Below are positions 9,149 through 19,216 of a stretch of 64,000 bases of DNA, in pieces. How positions within the stretch are numbered: position 1 is the stretch's first letter; the number at the start of each line of letters is the position of its first letter. The position numbers were made by a program, and so were the translations under genes. The notes beneath the pieces are model-generated. The model searched no databases and was not told the DNA's origin. It was given only the letters and a program-made list of their open reading frames with translations. Source of the DNA: Acidimicrobiales bacterium (GTDB taxonomy: Bacteria; Actinomycetota; Acidimicrobiia; Acidimicrobiales; Acidimicrobilacustridaceae); NCBI GenBank assembly GCA_030830565.1, contig JAURMR010000043.1, forward strand, positions 62,001 to 126,000, read 5' to 3'.

Positions 9149-10351
9149 GTGACGAAGGCAATTGAAATTCAGGACGTCTCCAAACGCTTCCGGCTCTACA
9201 CCGACCGTCCGGGAAGCGTGAAGCAACTCTTCACAAATTTCGGCAAGCCGAAGTACGAGGATTTTTGGGCGGTCAAGAACGTCTCGCTAGATGTGAGCCA
9301 GGGGAGCGTTGCGGGCCTCATCGGCCACAATGGATGCGGGAAATCTACGCTGCTGCGAATGATGGCGGGAATTCACTTTCCGACATCAGGCACGGTCACA
9401 ACCAATGGGCGAATCTCCGCTCTTCTCGAACTTGGCGCTGGCTTTCATCCAGAACTCACCGGTCGCGAGAATGTGTATCTCAATGCATCGATTCTGGGAT
9501 TAAGCCGCAAACAGACCGATCTGATTTTCGATCGAATCGTCGATTTTTCCGGACTGGCTCCATTCATCGATAGCCCGGTGAAGCATTACTCCAGCGGCAT
9601 GTACGTCCGCCTCGGTTTCGCTGTGGCCGTGCATGTCGAACCGCAGGTGCTTTTGGTTGACGAGGTCATCGCAGTTGGTGACGAGGACTTTCAGCGCCGC
9701 TGCCTTGACCACATTGCTGGTCTAAAGGCCGACGGGGTCACGATCGTTCTTGTTTCACACAATCTTGGTGTGATCGGCGAGCTTTGCGACCAAGTCACCT
9801 GGATGGATCATGGAGTCGTTCGCAACAGCGGCGACCCCGCCGAGGTCATTGCTGACTACCTCCACGAAGTCAACGAAGTCGAGGCCGAGCGTCTGCGCCA
9901 AGAAGCCATGGCCTCAGGGTTTATTCCCGTGCCTGTTGAGTCAACAGAAGCGGAAATGGTTGACGACACCGGCACGCCTTGCGAATTTGGCATCACTGGT
10001 CAACCGATCAATTTCCGAATTGCTCTGCCTGAATCATTCGCAAACGAAGACCATTCCTATTCGCTCTTGATTCAGACCGAATCAGGAATTGTGGTCGGCG
10101 AAACAGAGATGAGTTCGCCCCTATGCAAGCAGGAATGGTCTGTTCCCGGTTACGACGTTCGCTGCCGATTCGATCCACTCTTGCTCGCTCCAGGCGTTTA
10201 CACCGGTCGAATCCGAGTTCATGGCGGCTCAACCCGCGGATCTGGTTCGGCCAAGGACCTTTCGTTCCCGTTCCGGGTGCGCGCAGAAGGCGCAGCGCCG
10301 GAAGGAATGTTCCGTCTTCCTGCGACGTGGCTCGAAGACCGCGGTCGGTGA
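9149..10351 (+). CDS. wzt: Polysaccharide export ATPase with C-terminal carbohydrate-binding domain
   Basis: ATPase partner of Wzm, 400 residues from a GTG preceded by AGGAG at 7 nt. The nucleotide-binding domain shows Walker A GHNGCGKST (near residue 60), the signature YSSGMYVRLGF, and Walker B VLLVDEVIAVGDE (about 168). About 110 extra residues (290-400) form a beta-rich tail of the Wzt_C type, which in known O-antigen exporters binds the modified non-reducing end of the glycan. That tail implies chain-end recognition and therefore a terminal cap such as a methyl group. Upstream in-frame codons lie inside wzm and were not used. The closely linked GT2 gene follows within a few bases. Confidence 0.93.
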   Translation: MTKAIEIQDVSKRFRLYTDRPGSVKQLFTNFGKPKYEDFWAVKNVSLDVSQGSVAGLIGHNGCGKSTLLRMMAGIHFPTSGTVTTNGRISALLELGAGFHPELTGRENVYLNASILGLSRKQTDLIFDRIVDFSGLAPFIDSPVKHYSSGMYVRLGFAVAVHVEPQVLLVDEVIAVGDEDFQRRCLDHIAGLKADGVTIVLVSHNLGVIGELCDQVTWMDHGVVRNSGDPAEVIADYLHEVNEVEAERLRQEAMASGFIPVPVESTEAEMVDDTGTPCEFGITGQPINFRIALPESFANEDHSYSLLIQTESGIVVGETEMSSPLCKQEWSVPGYDVRCRFDPLLLAPGVYTGRIRVHGGSTRGSGSAKDLSFPFRVRAEGAAPEGMFRLPATWLEDRGR

Positions 10352-10358
10352 GTTGTCG

Positions 10359-11240
10359 GTGGCGCAATTCGCAAGCCTTCTCCCTCAACTGGATCCATAC
10401 GCAGGGTCCTTTAACGCTGAACGATCCAAGCGAGTCTCGATGCAGCGCCGTCAGTTGCATCGAAATGGCCAAACTGCGGGCCTTTCTATCGTTGTTCTTC
10501 ACAAGGATCGTCCCGAGTTGCTTGAGCGCCTCTGGCGGGGTTTTCCGATGCTCTGGGAACTTTGCCAGCAGGAGGGTATTGCACTTGAACTCCTTTTAGG
10601 TGACACCGGCTCGACAAATCCAGTCACCCTTGAACTTCTTGAGAAGCCGCCAGTTGGCGTCGAGATCACTCGTGGAATGCAGTATCAGTTCTCTCGCTGC
10701 AACAACGATCTATTTGAACATGTCAAGCACTCAACCGTGCTGTTCATGAATAACGATGTCTTCATCGACGAACGACCCGAAGGTGTCCTCGAGATGTATC
10801 GGGCGTTTGTTGATTCGCCGACACTTGGTGCAATCGGGGCTGTCCTTCTTTTCGAAGACGGTACGGTGCAGCACGCAGGAGTCGAATTTCTCCGCACGCC
10901 CGACCTCTTCGCAGTGCCATATCATCCAGGCACGAGGCAGCCTTCGGTGCATCAACTGGGCGACACCTTCGAAACAACCGCGGTAACTGGCGCCTTTCTC
11001 ATGACCTCGAATGAGTTGTTCGCCCGTGCGGGTGGATTCGACGAACGGTATGTGGCCGAATGCCAGGACATCGACTATTGCTTGCGGCTTCAACGCGCTG
11101 GTCTTGCTGTGCAAACGATGCATGTTGGACCGATCTTCCATGTCGAAAATGGCACCCGGGAACCTGGTGAGGAGAACTGGGCTGATCGGGCCCTCTTTAT
11201 TCGGCGCTGGAGCTCGTTTGTGGAATGTCTCCAGTCATGA
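10359..11240 (+). CDS. Family 2 glycosyltransferase
   Basis: GT-A fold glycosyltransferase of about 293 residues. GLSIVVLHKDRPELLERL is the first beta strand and helix, FMNNDVFIDE (about residue 130) carries the metal motif, and GGFDERYVAECQDIDYCLRLQRAG is the GT2 closing signature. The start is uncertain. GTG at 10359 has GGTGAG 6 nt upstream and is preferred, while TTG at 10353 and ATG at 10440 are alternatives. It begins a few bases after wzt and overlaps the next glycosyltransferase by ATGA. The donor sugar is not visible. Confidence 0.87.
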   Translation: MAQFASLLPQLDPYAGSFNAERSKRVSMQRRQLHRNGQTAGLSIVVLHKDRPELLERLWRGFPMLWELCQQEGIALELLLGDTGSTNPVTLELLEKPPVGVEITRGMQYQFSRCNNDLFEHVKHSTVLFMNNDVFIDERPEGVLEMYRAFVDSPTLGAIGAVLLFEDGTVQHAGVEFLRTPDLFAVPYHPGTRQPSVHQLGDTFETTAVTGAFLMTSNELFARAGGFDERYVAECQDIDYCLRLQRAGLAVQTMHVGPIFHVENGTREPGEENWADRALFIRRWSSFVECLQS

Positions 11241-12427
11241 GAAATGTCTTGCTGCTCACCTCGGTCATGAAGCGCGGTTACGGCGTTTCTGTTGTTGCTC
11301 GTGAGGTGGCCGACCGAATGGGTCCCGCTGGCTGGAAAATGACTATCGGTTGCCTCGAATCTGATGAGTTCTACGCCGGTGACGATGTCTTCACCCTCGT
11401 TCCTTCCTCGCAGACAATTTTTGAGTTCTGTCAATCAAACGACATTGAAGTCGTGGTTGCGCAGACCAGCCCGTACTTTGAGGTTCTACCGGCGTTAGAA
11501 ATGTGGATTCCTACCGTGGTCTTCGAACACGGTGACCCGACCCCCACGATGTTCGAACACGACGTCTCCGATCGTGAGCAACTCAAAGTTCATAAACTCA
11601 AGCGTGTCTATCCAAAGGTCGATGAGGTTCTCACGAGTTCCTTTTTCCTTCGTAATGACATTGGCTGGCCTGACGCAAAGGTTGTCGCACTTGGTTGCGA
11701 TCACGTCGTCGATTTCGGACCGAAGTCGTTCGACGGCAATTCGCAGTCCGCAGCACCCCTCCGTATAGGCACGCTCATGCGTCTCGGTGCCGGTGAAGCG
11801 TTCTATAAGGGTCTCGGCGAGTTTCTGGCGATCGTTGATGAATTCCAGAATCGACCTGAATTTGAGTTCTCGATCATGGGTCGCGGTGAGGAAACAGACC
11901 GCCTTTGGTGGGAAGAGCGGGGTGTGCGCTGCCTGCTTAATGCTTCGGACGAAGAGCGCTCAACGTTCCTCTCGGAGCTTGACGTACTCATTTCTCCAAG
12001 CCAGTGGGAAGGGTTCAATCTTCCGCTTGTGGAAGCGCACGCTTCGGGCACCGTCGGCTTGGCCTTCGATGTCGGAGCTCATCCCGAAACCACGCCATTC
12101 CTGCTTTCAAATCTCGCTGACGCAACGTTCCTCTTGGAAGAATGGCAGCGCGACCGCTCGAAACTTCATGTCGCATCGTTGCGCTGTTACAACTACGCCC
12201 GCAAGAAGTTCCCGTGGCAGGCCACGGCAACGGAACTCGGCGCTCATCTCGATCAGGTCGTTGCATCGGCGAACTGGGGACCATGGCGTCGCAGCCCGAT
12301 AATGAAGGTCTGGCGGATGGTCGTCGGCCGTTATCGGATTGATGGGTTCATGGGAATTTCGAAAGCAATTCTCGCTCGGCTTCGGTTGCTCCCGTCACGA
12401 GTTCTAAGGAAATTCAAAAAGAACTAA
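11237..12427 (+). CDS. GT-B glycosyltransferase, GT4-like
   Basis: 396 residues with the GT-B C-terminal signature PSQWEGFNLPLVEAHASG and IGTLMRLGAGEAFYKGL as the start of the donor domain. The N-terminal half is less conserved but begins with a Rossmann-like NVLLLTSVMKRGYGVSVV. The ATG at 11237 overlaps the upstream stop as ATGA, which supports it over the ATG at 11225. The C-terminus is basic and may contact the membrane. The stop overlaps the convergent GT2 gene by 4 bp. Specific sugar and acceptor are unknown. Confidence 0.85.
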   Translation: MRNVLLLTSVMKRGYGVSVVAREVADRMGPAGWKMTIGCLESDEFYAGDDVFTLVPSSQTIFEFCQSNDIEVVVAQTSPYFEVLPALEMWIPTVVFEHGDPTPTMFEHDVSDREQLKVHKLKRVYPKVDEVLTSSFFLRNDIGWPDAKVVALGCDHVVDFGPKSFDGNSQSAAPLRIGTLMRLGAGEAFYKGLGEFLAIVDEFQNRPEFEFSIMGRGEETDRLWWEERGVRCLLNASDEERSTFLSELDVLISPSQWEGFNLPLVEAHASGTVGLAFDVGAHPETTPFLLSNLADATFLLEEWQRDRSKLHVASLRCYNYARKKFPWQATATELGAHLDQVVASANWGPWRRSPIMKVWRMVVGRYRIDGFMGISKAILARLRLLPSRVLRKFKKN

Positions 12428-13887
12428 TACGTGCCTTTTTCGATCCATTCGATACGACCCGATTCAAGGTTTGGGTTCGAATAAGGATCGGAATTCAGCT
12501 GCTTGCCCCAGCGTGAGAAAAGCAGGTGAGCTTCGTCTGCTGTGACGGTGCCATCTCGAGTGACGCTTTCAAAGTGAAAGAGCACCGCGTGTGGGGTGAC
12601 GATATTTCGCAATCCGCGCTCTCGAATCCGAAGGGCGAAGTCGACATCGTTGAAGTTATTAGGGAAGTCGAGGGCCATTCCGCCAACTTCGTCAAAAACA
12701 TCTGATCGAACAGCGAGACACGCAGCGGTGACACCGATGCATTCGCGGGTGACGCGACACATGTCCTCTGGTCCGGCGTAGTCGCCGTCATAGCCCGCAA
12801 AAAGATGAAAGGTTCCGTCGGCGTAGCGGTGCCCGATGTGTTGAAGGCGTCCATCAGCAAGAAGAAGGCGTGCCCCAACTGCGCCGACACCAGGTTCAAG
12901 AGCAATGCCAACGAGTTCCTCAATGAAATCTGGGGAAATGACTTCCATGTCGTCATTGAGGAGAAGCAGAACCTCGCCTGTCGACGCCTGGCGGCCTTTG
13001 GCGATCTTGTCGGAGAAATTGAACGGAAGGTCATAATCGACCCACACCAATTGACCGCCGCAGAGCTCTGACAGTGATCGCTTGACGACCTCGGGAGTCG
13101 TCTGATCTGCGATGACGACGAACTCGACGTTCTTCCAAGTAGACGATCTCACGATCGACTGCACGAGTTCGATAATGAAAATGCGATCTTGACCCCACAC
13201 GGTGCCAGAAGATCCGCATGTCGGGATGACAAGGCTGACTTTGGTTGAGGCCGGTGGATGACGGTGAAGGTGAAGAACGTTCCCCGGTTCTGAGACCTCT
13301 ACATCGGCGTCGATGCCGATGCGTTTGCAGTGTGCTTGAACGACAGCGGCCGAGGTCAACATGTCTGCTGAGAACCTGCTGTATGGCTCTGGTCCATCTT
13401 CCTTGCTTCCGTAGAGCAATTCGGGAAGGTGGAGGACTTTTCCACCATTCTCGGTGAGTCGCAGGACGAGGTCCCATCGAAGCGCAGGGCCGTGCAGTGG
13501 GGGCAACGAGTCATCAAGCGCAGAGTCGAGTACCGCTTGGAGGGCAGGCGATCGGCGAACGGCGAGAATGTTGCCGAGGTAGAAGTGGGAACGAAGTCGC
13601 TCGGGTGACCAATCTGGTTTATAGATTGACCGCAGGTGCCGGCCCCGACGATCGACGACCGATTCATCGGAATACGCAACCATGACCTCAGGATCGCGGA
13701 AGGCCTTCGCGAGCAGTGGCAGTGCACGCGGATTGACCCCGCCTCGGTGTCCTGAAAGTACGACGACTTCGGCGAGCGAAGTGTTGAGGGCCGCATTGAG
13801 CGCGGGACGGCCACCGTTTTCGTCGAGTACGACAATGTCGACGGAGATCTGGTCGTCGTCTTTTCTGGAATCGAAATTCGCGTTCAT
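12424..13887 (-). CDS. Tandem GT2-like protein, first half incomplete
   Basis: 487 residues with two GT-A-like halves. The first (to about residue 200) lacks the usual opening nucleotide-binding strand but keeps YSDESVVDRRGRH and FYLGNILAVRR, found in the second part of GT2 domains. The second half is complete: KVSLVIPTC, then LLNDDMEV as the metal motif, then NNFNDVDFALRIRERG. The protein therefore probably has one working site. ATG start overlaps the stop of the upstream coiled-coil gene (ATGA on the minus strand). It is the only glycosyltransferase of this cluster on the minus strand and is convergent with the GT4 gene at 11237. Confidence 0.86.
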   Translation of the reverse strand: MNANFDSRKDDDQISVDIVVLDENGGRPALNAALNTSLAEVVVLSGHRGGVNPRALPLLAKAFRDPEVMVAYSDESVVDRRGRHLRSIYKPDWSPERLRSHFYLGNILAVRRSPALQAVLDSALDDSLPPLHGPALRWDLVLRLTENGGKVLHLPELLYGSKEDGPEPYSRFSADMLTSAAVVQAHCKRIGIDADVEVSEPGNVLHLHRHPPASTKVSLVIPTCGSSGTVWGQDRIFIIELVQSIVRSSTWKNVEFVVIADQTTPEVVKRSLSELCGGQLVWVDYDLPFNFSDKIAKGRQASTGEVLLLLNDDMEVISPDFIEELVGIALEPGVGAVGARLLLADGRLQHIGHRYADGTFHLFAGYDGDYAGPEDMCRVTRECIGVTAACLAVRSDVFDEVGGMALDFPNNFNDVDFALRIRERGLRNIVTPHAVLFHFESVTRDGTVTADEAHLLFSRWGKQLNSDPYSNPNLESGRIEWIEKGTY

Positions 13888-14198
13888 TTTCGACTGAATC
13901 GAGAAAAGACTCTTCCGATTACCGGAATTTTTCGGATCACGCGATCACGGAACCAAACAAAGTCGCGCTGCCAGCGACGTACTTCGTTTTCCAGTTCGAC
14001 AATTTGGGCCCGAAGTCGACCAGTTTCCAATTCCGCTTTTCGCGCAGCGTCGCGCGCGCCAAAAGCGTCGCGTTTTAGATCTTCGTACGACTTCTCCGAT
14101 GGACCAACAAGTTCATGGAGCCGAGCAACTTCTTCTCGAAGTGCAGAGAGCTCATCGGCGGAGGCAGTTTGAGAGGCATCCATTTGATTGGAAATCAT
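13884..14198 (-). CDS. Small coiled-coil protein
   Basis: 104 residues, not recognised as a named family. The middle is a strong heptad pattern rich in E, L, A and R (from DELSALREEV through LENEVRR), predicted as a coiled coil. The C-terminus is basic and amphipathic (FRDRVIRKIPVIGRVFSRFS), suggesting membrane association. The ATG at 14198 has AAAAGGG 7 nt upstream and is better than the GTG at 14240. The gene overlaps the tandem GT2 gene by 4 bp, so it is likely a partner or tether for it. Such short coiled-coil genes fused or adjacent to glycosyltransferases may set chain length or position; that is an inference. Confidence 0.7.
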   Translation of the reverse strand: MISNQMDASQTASADELSALREEVARLHELVGPSEKSYEDLKRDAFGARDAARKAELETGRLRAQIVELENEVRRWQRDFVWFRDRVIRKIPVIGRVFSRFSRK

Positions 14199-14398
14199 AG
14201 TCGGACCCTTTTCGGATCTCAGCGGGTTCGTGTCGTCCACTCATCAAGAGTGAGACATGCATCACAGAGCCTTGCGAAATCAAGAGCAGCAGTGGGTATC
14301 GGCTCGTCGAGGCGGCACATGGTTGAACCACTCGGAGCTTCTGTTGTCTTGATGCGTTGATCGCTGAAAACGCGTCCGGATTGATTATTTCTGGCCGA

Positions 14399-14417
14399 TC
14401 GACGGTCACACCGTCGA
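14399..14417 (-). other. Perfect 8-bp stem-loop downstream of meaB
   Basis: TCGACGGT, a 3-nt loop and ACCGTCGA form a perfect hairpin 43 bp after the meaB stop. No U-tract follows on the minus strand, so it may be a tail-less terminator or an operator. The rest of the 261-bp gap (14199-14459) shows no convincing gene; only a 33-codon frame is present. Confidence 0.35.
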
Positions 14418-14459
14418 GGACAAATCAGTGTCTGGGAGGGCGGCGTTCGGGGAACTGAG

Positions 14460-15448
14460 TTACCCCTTCGAGCCGAATGCTTGGAGCAGCTGAAGCGCGG
14501 CTTTTGCTGGAGTGATTTTTCCGGCCGCAACGCTTGACTCAACATCGGGCAAGAGCGAAGCAACTGTTGCGTCGGCGCGAAAGCGATCAATCAGGGTGTC
14601 GCCGATTTCGCTCCAGAGCCATGCAGTTGCCTGAGCTGAGCGGGCCTCAAGAAGTTCTCCATCAGCAGTGACAGCCGCACGGAAGGTGGTGACTGCTTGC
14701 CAGACCTCGGAAACGCCGGTGCCGTTAAGTGCCGAGCAGGCGAGAACTTCAGTTGCCCATGCATTCCATTTCGGTCGAAGTAAGTGGACAGCGCTTGCGT
14801 AATCGCCTCTGGTGCGGGCTGCAGCGGGAGCGAGGTCGCCGTCGGCTTTATTGACAATGACGAGATCAGCGAGCTCCATGATGCCGCGCTTGATTCCTTG
14901 GAGTTCGTCGCCGCCGCCGGGTGAAACGAGGAGAGCGAAAAGATCAACCATGTCCGAAACCGCAACTTCGGATTGACCAACTCCGATGGTTTCGACGATG
15001 ACGACATCAAAGCCGGCTGCTTCGCATAACAACATCGCTTCGCGGGTTCGTCGAGCGACGCCGCCAAGTTGCGATCCGCCGGGGGAGGGGCGGATGAACG
15101 CTTCGGGACGGTTGACGAGCTCGCCCATCCGGGTCTTGTCGCCAAGGATCGAACCGCCGGTACGGCGACTCGAAGGATCGACGGCGAGAACGGCGAGATG
15201 ATGGCCTTGGTCGAGGATGTGATTGCCAAATGCTTCGATGAACGTCGACTTTCCGACCCCAGGCGGGCCCGAGATTCCAACTCGAACAGCATTGCCGGTG
15301 AATGGCAGTACTGCTTCAAGCACCGCGTCTGCAATGACGCGGTGCTCGGCCCGAGTGGATTCTGCAAAGGTGATGGCGCGGGCTAACGATCGCCGATCTC
15401 CCGAACGAATCCCCTCGATGAGGGACTCGGCAGTCTCGGCGGGTTGGG

Positions 15449-15452
<4 letters not shown>
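14460..15452 (-). CDS. meaB: Methylmalonyl-CoA mutase-associated GTPase MeaB/ArgK
   Basis: G3E-type P-loop GTPase that protects methylmalonyl-CoA mutase and gates B12 loading. 330 residues, the normal size. Walker A is GPPGVGKST (about residues 60-68), followed by [21 protein letters not shown], a MeaB hallmark, then [15 protein letters not shown] and the guanine motif NKAD. The GTG start overlaps the mutase stop by 4 bp (GTGA), so it is translationally coupled with its partner. Regulation would follow the mutase promoter. Confidence 0.96.
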
Positions 15453-17593
<2,141 letters not shown>

Positions 17594-17599
17594 CCCGTC

Positions 17600-17605
17600 A
17601 GACTA
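17600..17605 (-). promoter_or_regulatory. Candidate -10 box of the mutase-meaB operon
   Basis: TAGTCT on the minus strand, 6 nt before the GTG at 17593, in a 34-bp divergent gap with fetA. Confidence 0.5.
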
Positions 17606-17627
17606 AGAGGGAGGGCGCGCAGGTGTC

Positions 17628-18353
17628 ATGCTGGCGATCATGGGATTGGATCCTCGTGCCAACCACGAACCGGCGCTCTTGGACTTCGACACCGTTTCCT
17701 TTGTGGGGCTGGACGGGGCCACCATCCTCGAAGGGGTCACGCTCGGCATCCTCGAGGGACAGGTCTCTGTCGTTGCCGGGCCCTCTGGGGCTGGGAAATC
17801 GACGCTTCTGCGTCTTGGGAATCGGCTTGAGGTGCCCACGGCGGGTGCGGTGCGCTTTCGCGGCGAGGACCTCGGTCTCAGCGACCCTCGGGTGCTTCGC
17901 CGCAATGTCGGGATGGTCTTTCAAAAGCCCATCCCGTTCGCAGGAACCGTTCGATCGAATCTCAAGGTCGCCGACCCAGTCGCGAATGAGAGCGAACTTG
18001 GAAACGTGCTTCAACGGGTTGGCCTCGACTCGTCGTTCCTTGATCGCGTGGCTGACGTTCTCTCAGGGGGTGAGGCCCAGCGGATGTGCATCGCTCGGAC
18101 GCTCCTGACCAAGCCCGCCGTGATCTTGATGGACGAACCAACCTCGGCGCTCGACCCGAAGAATCGGTTGGGTATCGAAGCGCTGGCTCGCGAACTCGCC
18201 AATGAAGGAATAGGCGTGGTGTGGGTCACGCACGATCTCGATCAAGCGCATCGAATTGCCGATCGCATCCATGTCCTTGTTGATGGTCGTAATGCAACAG
18301 CAAGTGAAACTTCTTTGTACCTCGCGCAAGACACTCCTGAGGTGGGAACGTGA
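17628..18353 (+). CDS. ABC transporter ATPase, FetA/YbbL type
   Basis: 241 residues of an ABC ATPase: Walker A GPSGAGKST, signature LSGGEAQRMCIA, Walker B VILMDEPTSALDP, and switch VWVTHDLDQA. It overlaps the following permease by GTGA. The pair matches the UPF0014/FetAB (YbbLM) type, reported in E. coli to export iron and protect against oxidative stress. Substrate here is inferred from the permease family only. ATG at 17628 is used, with an ATG at 17640 as an alternative. It is divergent from the mutase gene across 34 bp. Confidence 0.82.
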   Translation: MLAIMGLDPRANHEPALLDFDTVSFVGLDGATILEGVTLGILEGQVSVVAGPSGAGKSTLLRLGNRLEVPTAGAVRFRGEDLGLSDPRVLRRNVGMVFQKPIPFAGTVRSNLKVADPVANESELGNVLQRVGLDSSFLDRVADVLSGGEAQRMCIARTLLTKPAVILMDEPTSALDPKNRLGIEALARELANEGIGVVWVTHDLDQAHRIADRIHVLVDGRNATASETSLYLAQDTPEVGT

Positions 18354-19132
18354 ACGCCACGACAATTGGCTGGGCCGGACTCGTCGGTTCGTTCGCTCTC
18401 GTTGCGATTGCGATTGCGCTTTCGTTCTGGCAACGGTTGCATCTGACGCGTTCCATCGTGTGGGCATCGGCACGTGCGGCAGTGCAATTGCTATTGGTGG
18501 GGATTGCATTACGACTTGTGTTGGACTCGAAAGCTTCGGTGTGGTGGGCGTGGTTGTGGGTCATCGTCATGATTGGGTTCGCTGGCTTCACCATCCGTGG
18601 CCGCGCAAAGGAGGTACCCGGCATCTTTGTGCTTGGAACTCTTTCGATGGCGACGGTCGTCGTCGTCAGCCTCTCGGTGATTTTCGGATTTCATGTCTTC
18701 CCGGTTGAGGGGCGAACGATCGTTCCGCTCGCCGGAATGATGATCGGAAACTCCATGACTGCTTGTGTTCTTGTGGGTCGGCGCATTGTCGGGGAACTTT
18801 CTGACAAGCGCGATGAAGTCGAAGCGCGACTAGCGCTCGGACTTTCGTGGCAAGACGCGTCACGACCGTACGTTCGGTCCGCTCTCCGGACAGCGCTGGT
18901 ACCGCAGATCGAATCGACAAAGGCGGTTGGGTTGGTTTTTCTTCCAGGGGCGATGACTGGACTCGTGCTCGCTGGGGTTGATGCCGTCGACGCTGTCACC
19001 GTGCAGTTGGCGATTATGTATTTGGTGCTGGGCTCTGTTGCGACAAGCGTGACGGTGATTGGACTGGGACTTACTCGGCGTGTGTTCACCCCCGATCATC
19101 GCCTTCGCTTGATCGTCCGTGCTTCTCACTGA
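18350..19132 (+). CDS. ABC transporter permease, FetB/YbbM (UPF0014) type
   Basis: 260 residues with about seven hydrophobic segments. The block VEGRTIVPLAGMMIGNSMTAC and the ALVPQIESTKAVGLVFLPGAM region are characteristic of UPF0014. Start is GTG in the GTGA overlap with the ATPase. In E. coli the pair is called FetAB and is linked to iron export; the ligand here is unproven. An 84-bp gap follows in which TAGCCT at 19203 serves the next gene. Confidence 0.87.
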   Translation: MNATTIGWAGLVGSFALVAIAIALSFWQRLHLTRSIVWASARAAVQLLLVGIALRLVLDSKASVWWAWLWVIVMIGFAGFTIRGRAKEVPGIFVLGTLSMATVVVVSLSVIFGFHVFPVEGRTIVPLAGMMIGNSMTACVLVGRRIVGELSDKRDEVEARLALGLSWQDASRPYVRSALRTALVPQIESTKAVGLVFLPGAMTGLVLAGVDAVDAVTVQLAIMYLVLGSVATSVTVIGLGLTRRVFTPDHRLRLIVRASH

Positions 19133-19202
19133 TGGTTCGTGAACCTGATGTGAACTCTGGCTTGAAAGGACGGTAGGAGGCCATCTCGCAATCTCGGCCC
19201 GG

Positions 19203-19208
19203 TAGCCT
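19203..19208 (+). promoter_or_regulatory. Candidate -10 box of the lpdA-like gene
   Basis: TAGCCT, 8 nt before the ATG at 19217; no Shine-Dalgarno site is present. Confidence 0.5.
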
Positions 19209-19216
19209 GATCGCTT

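Noticed and set aside
14219-14590. 123-codon minus-strand frame overlapping meaB
   Set aside because: Its first part lies within the meaB coding region in another frame. Only the 33-codon tail is outside meaB, and it lacks start signals.
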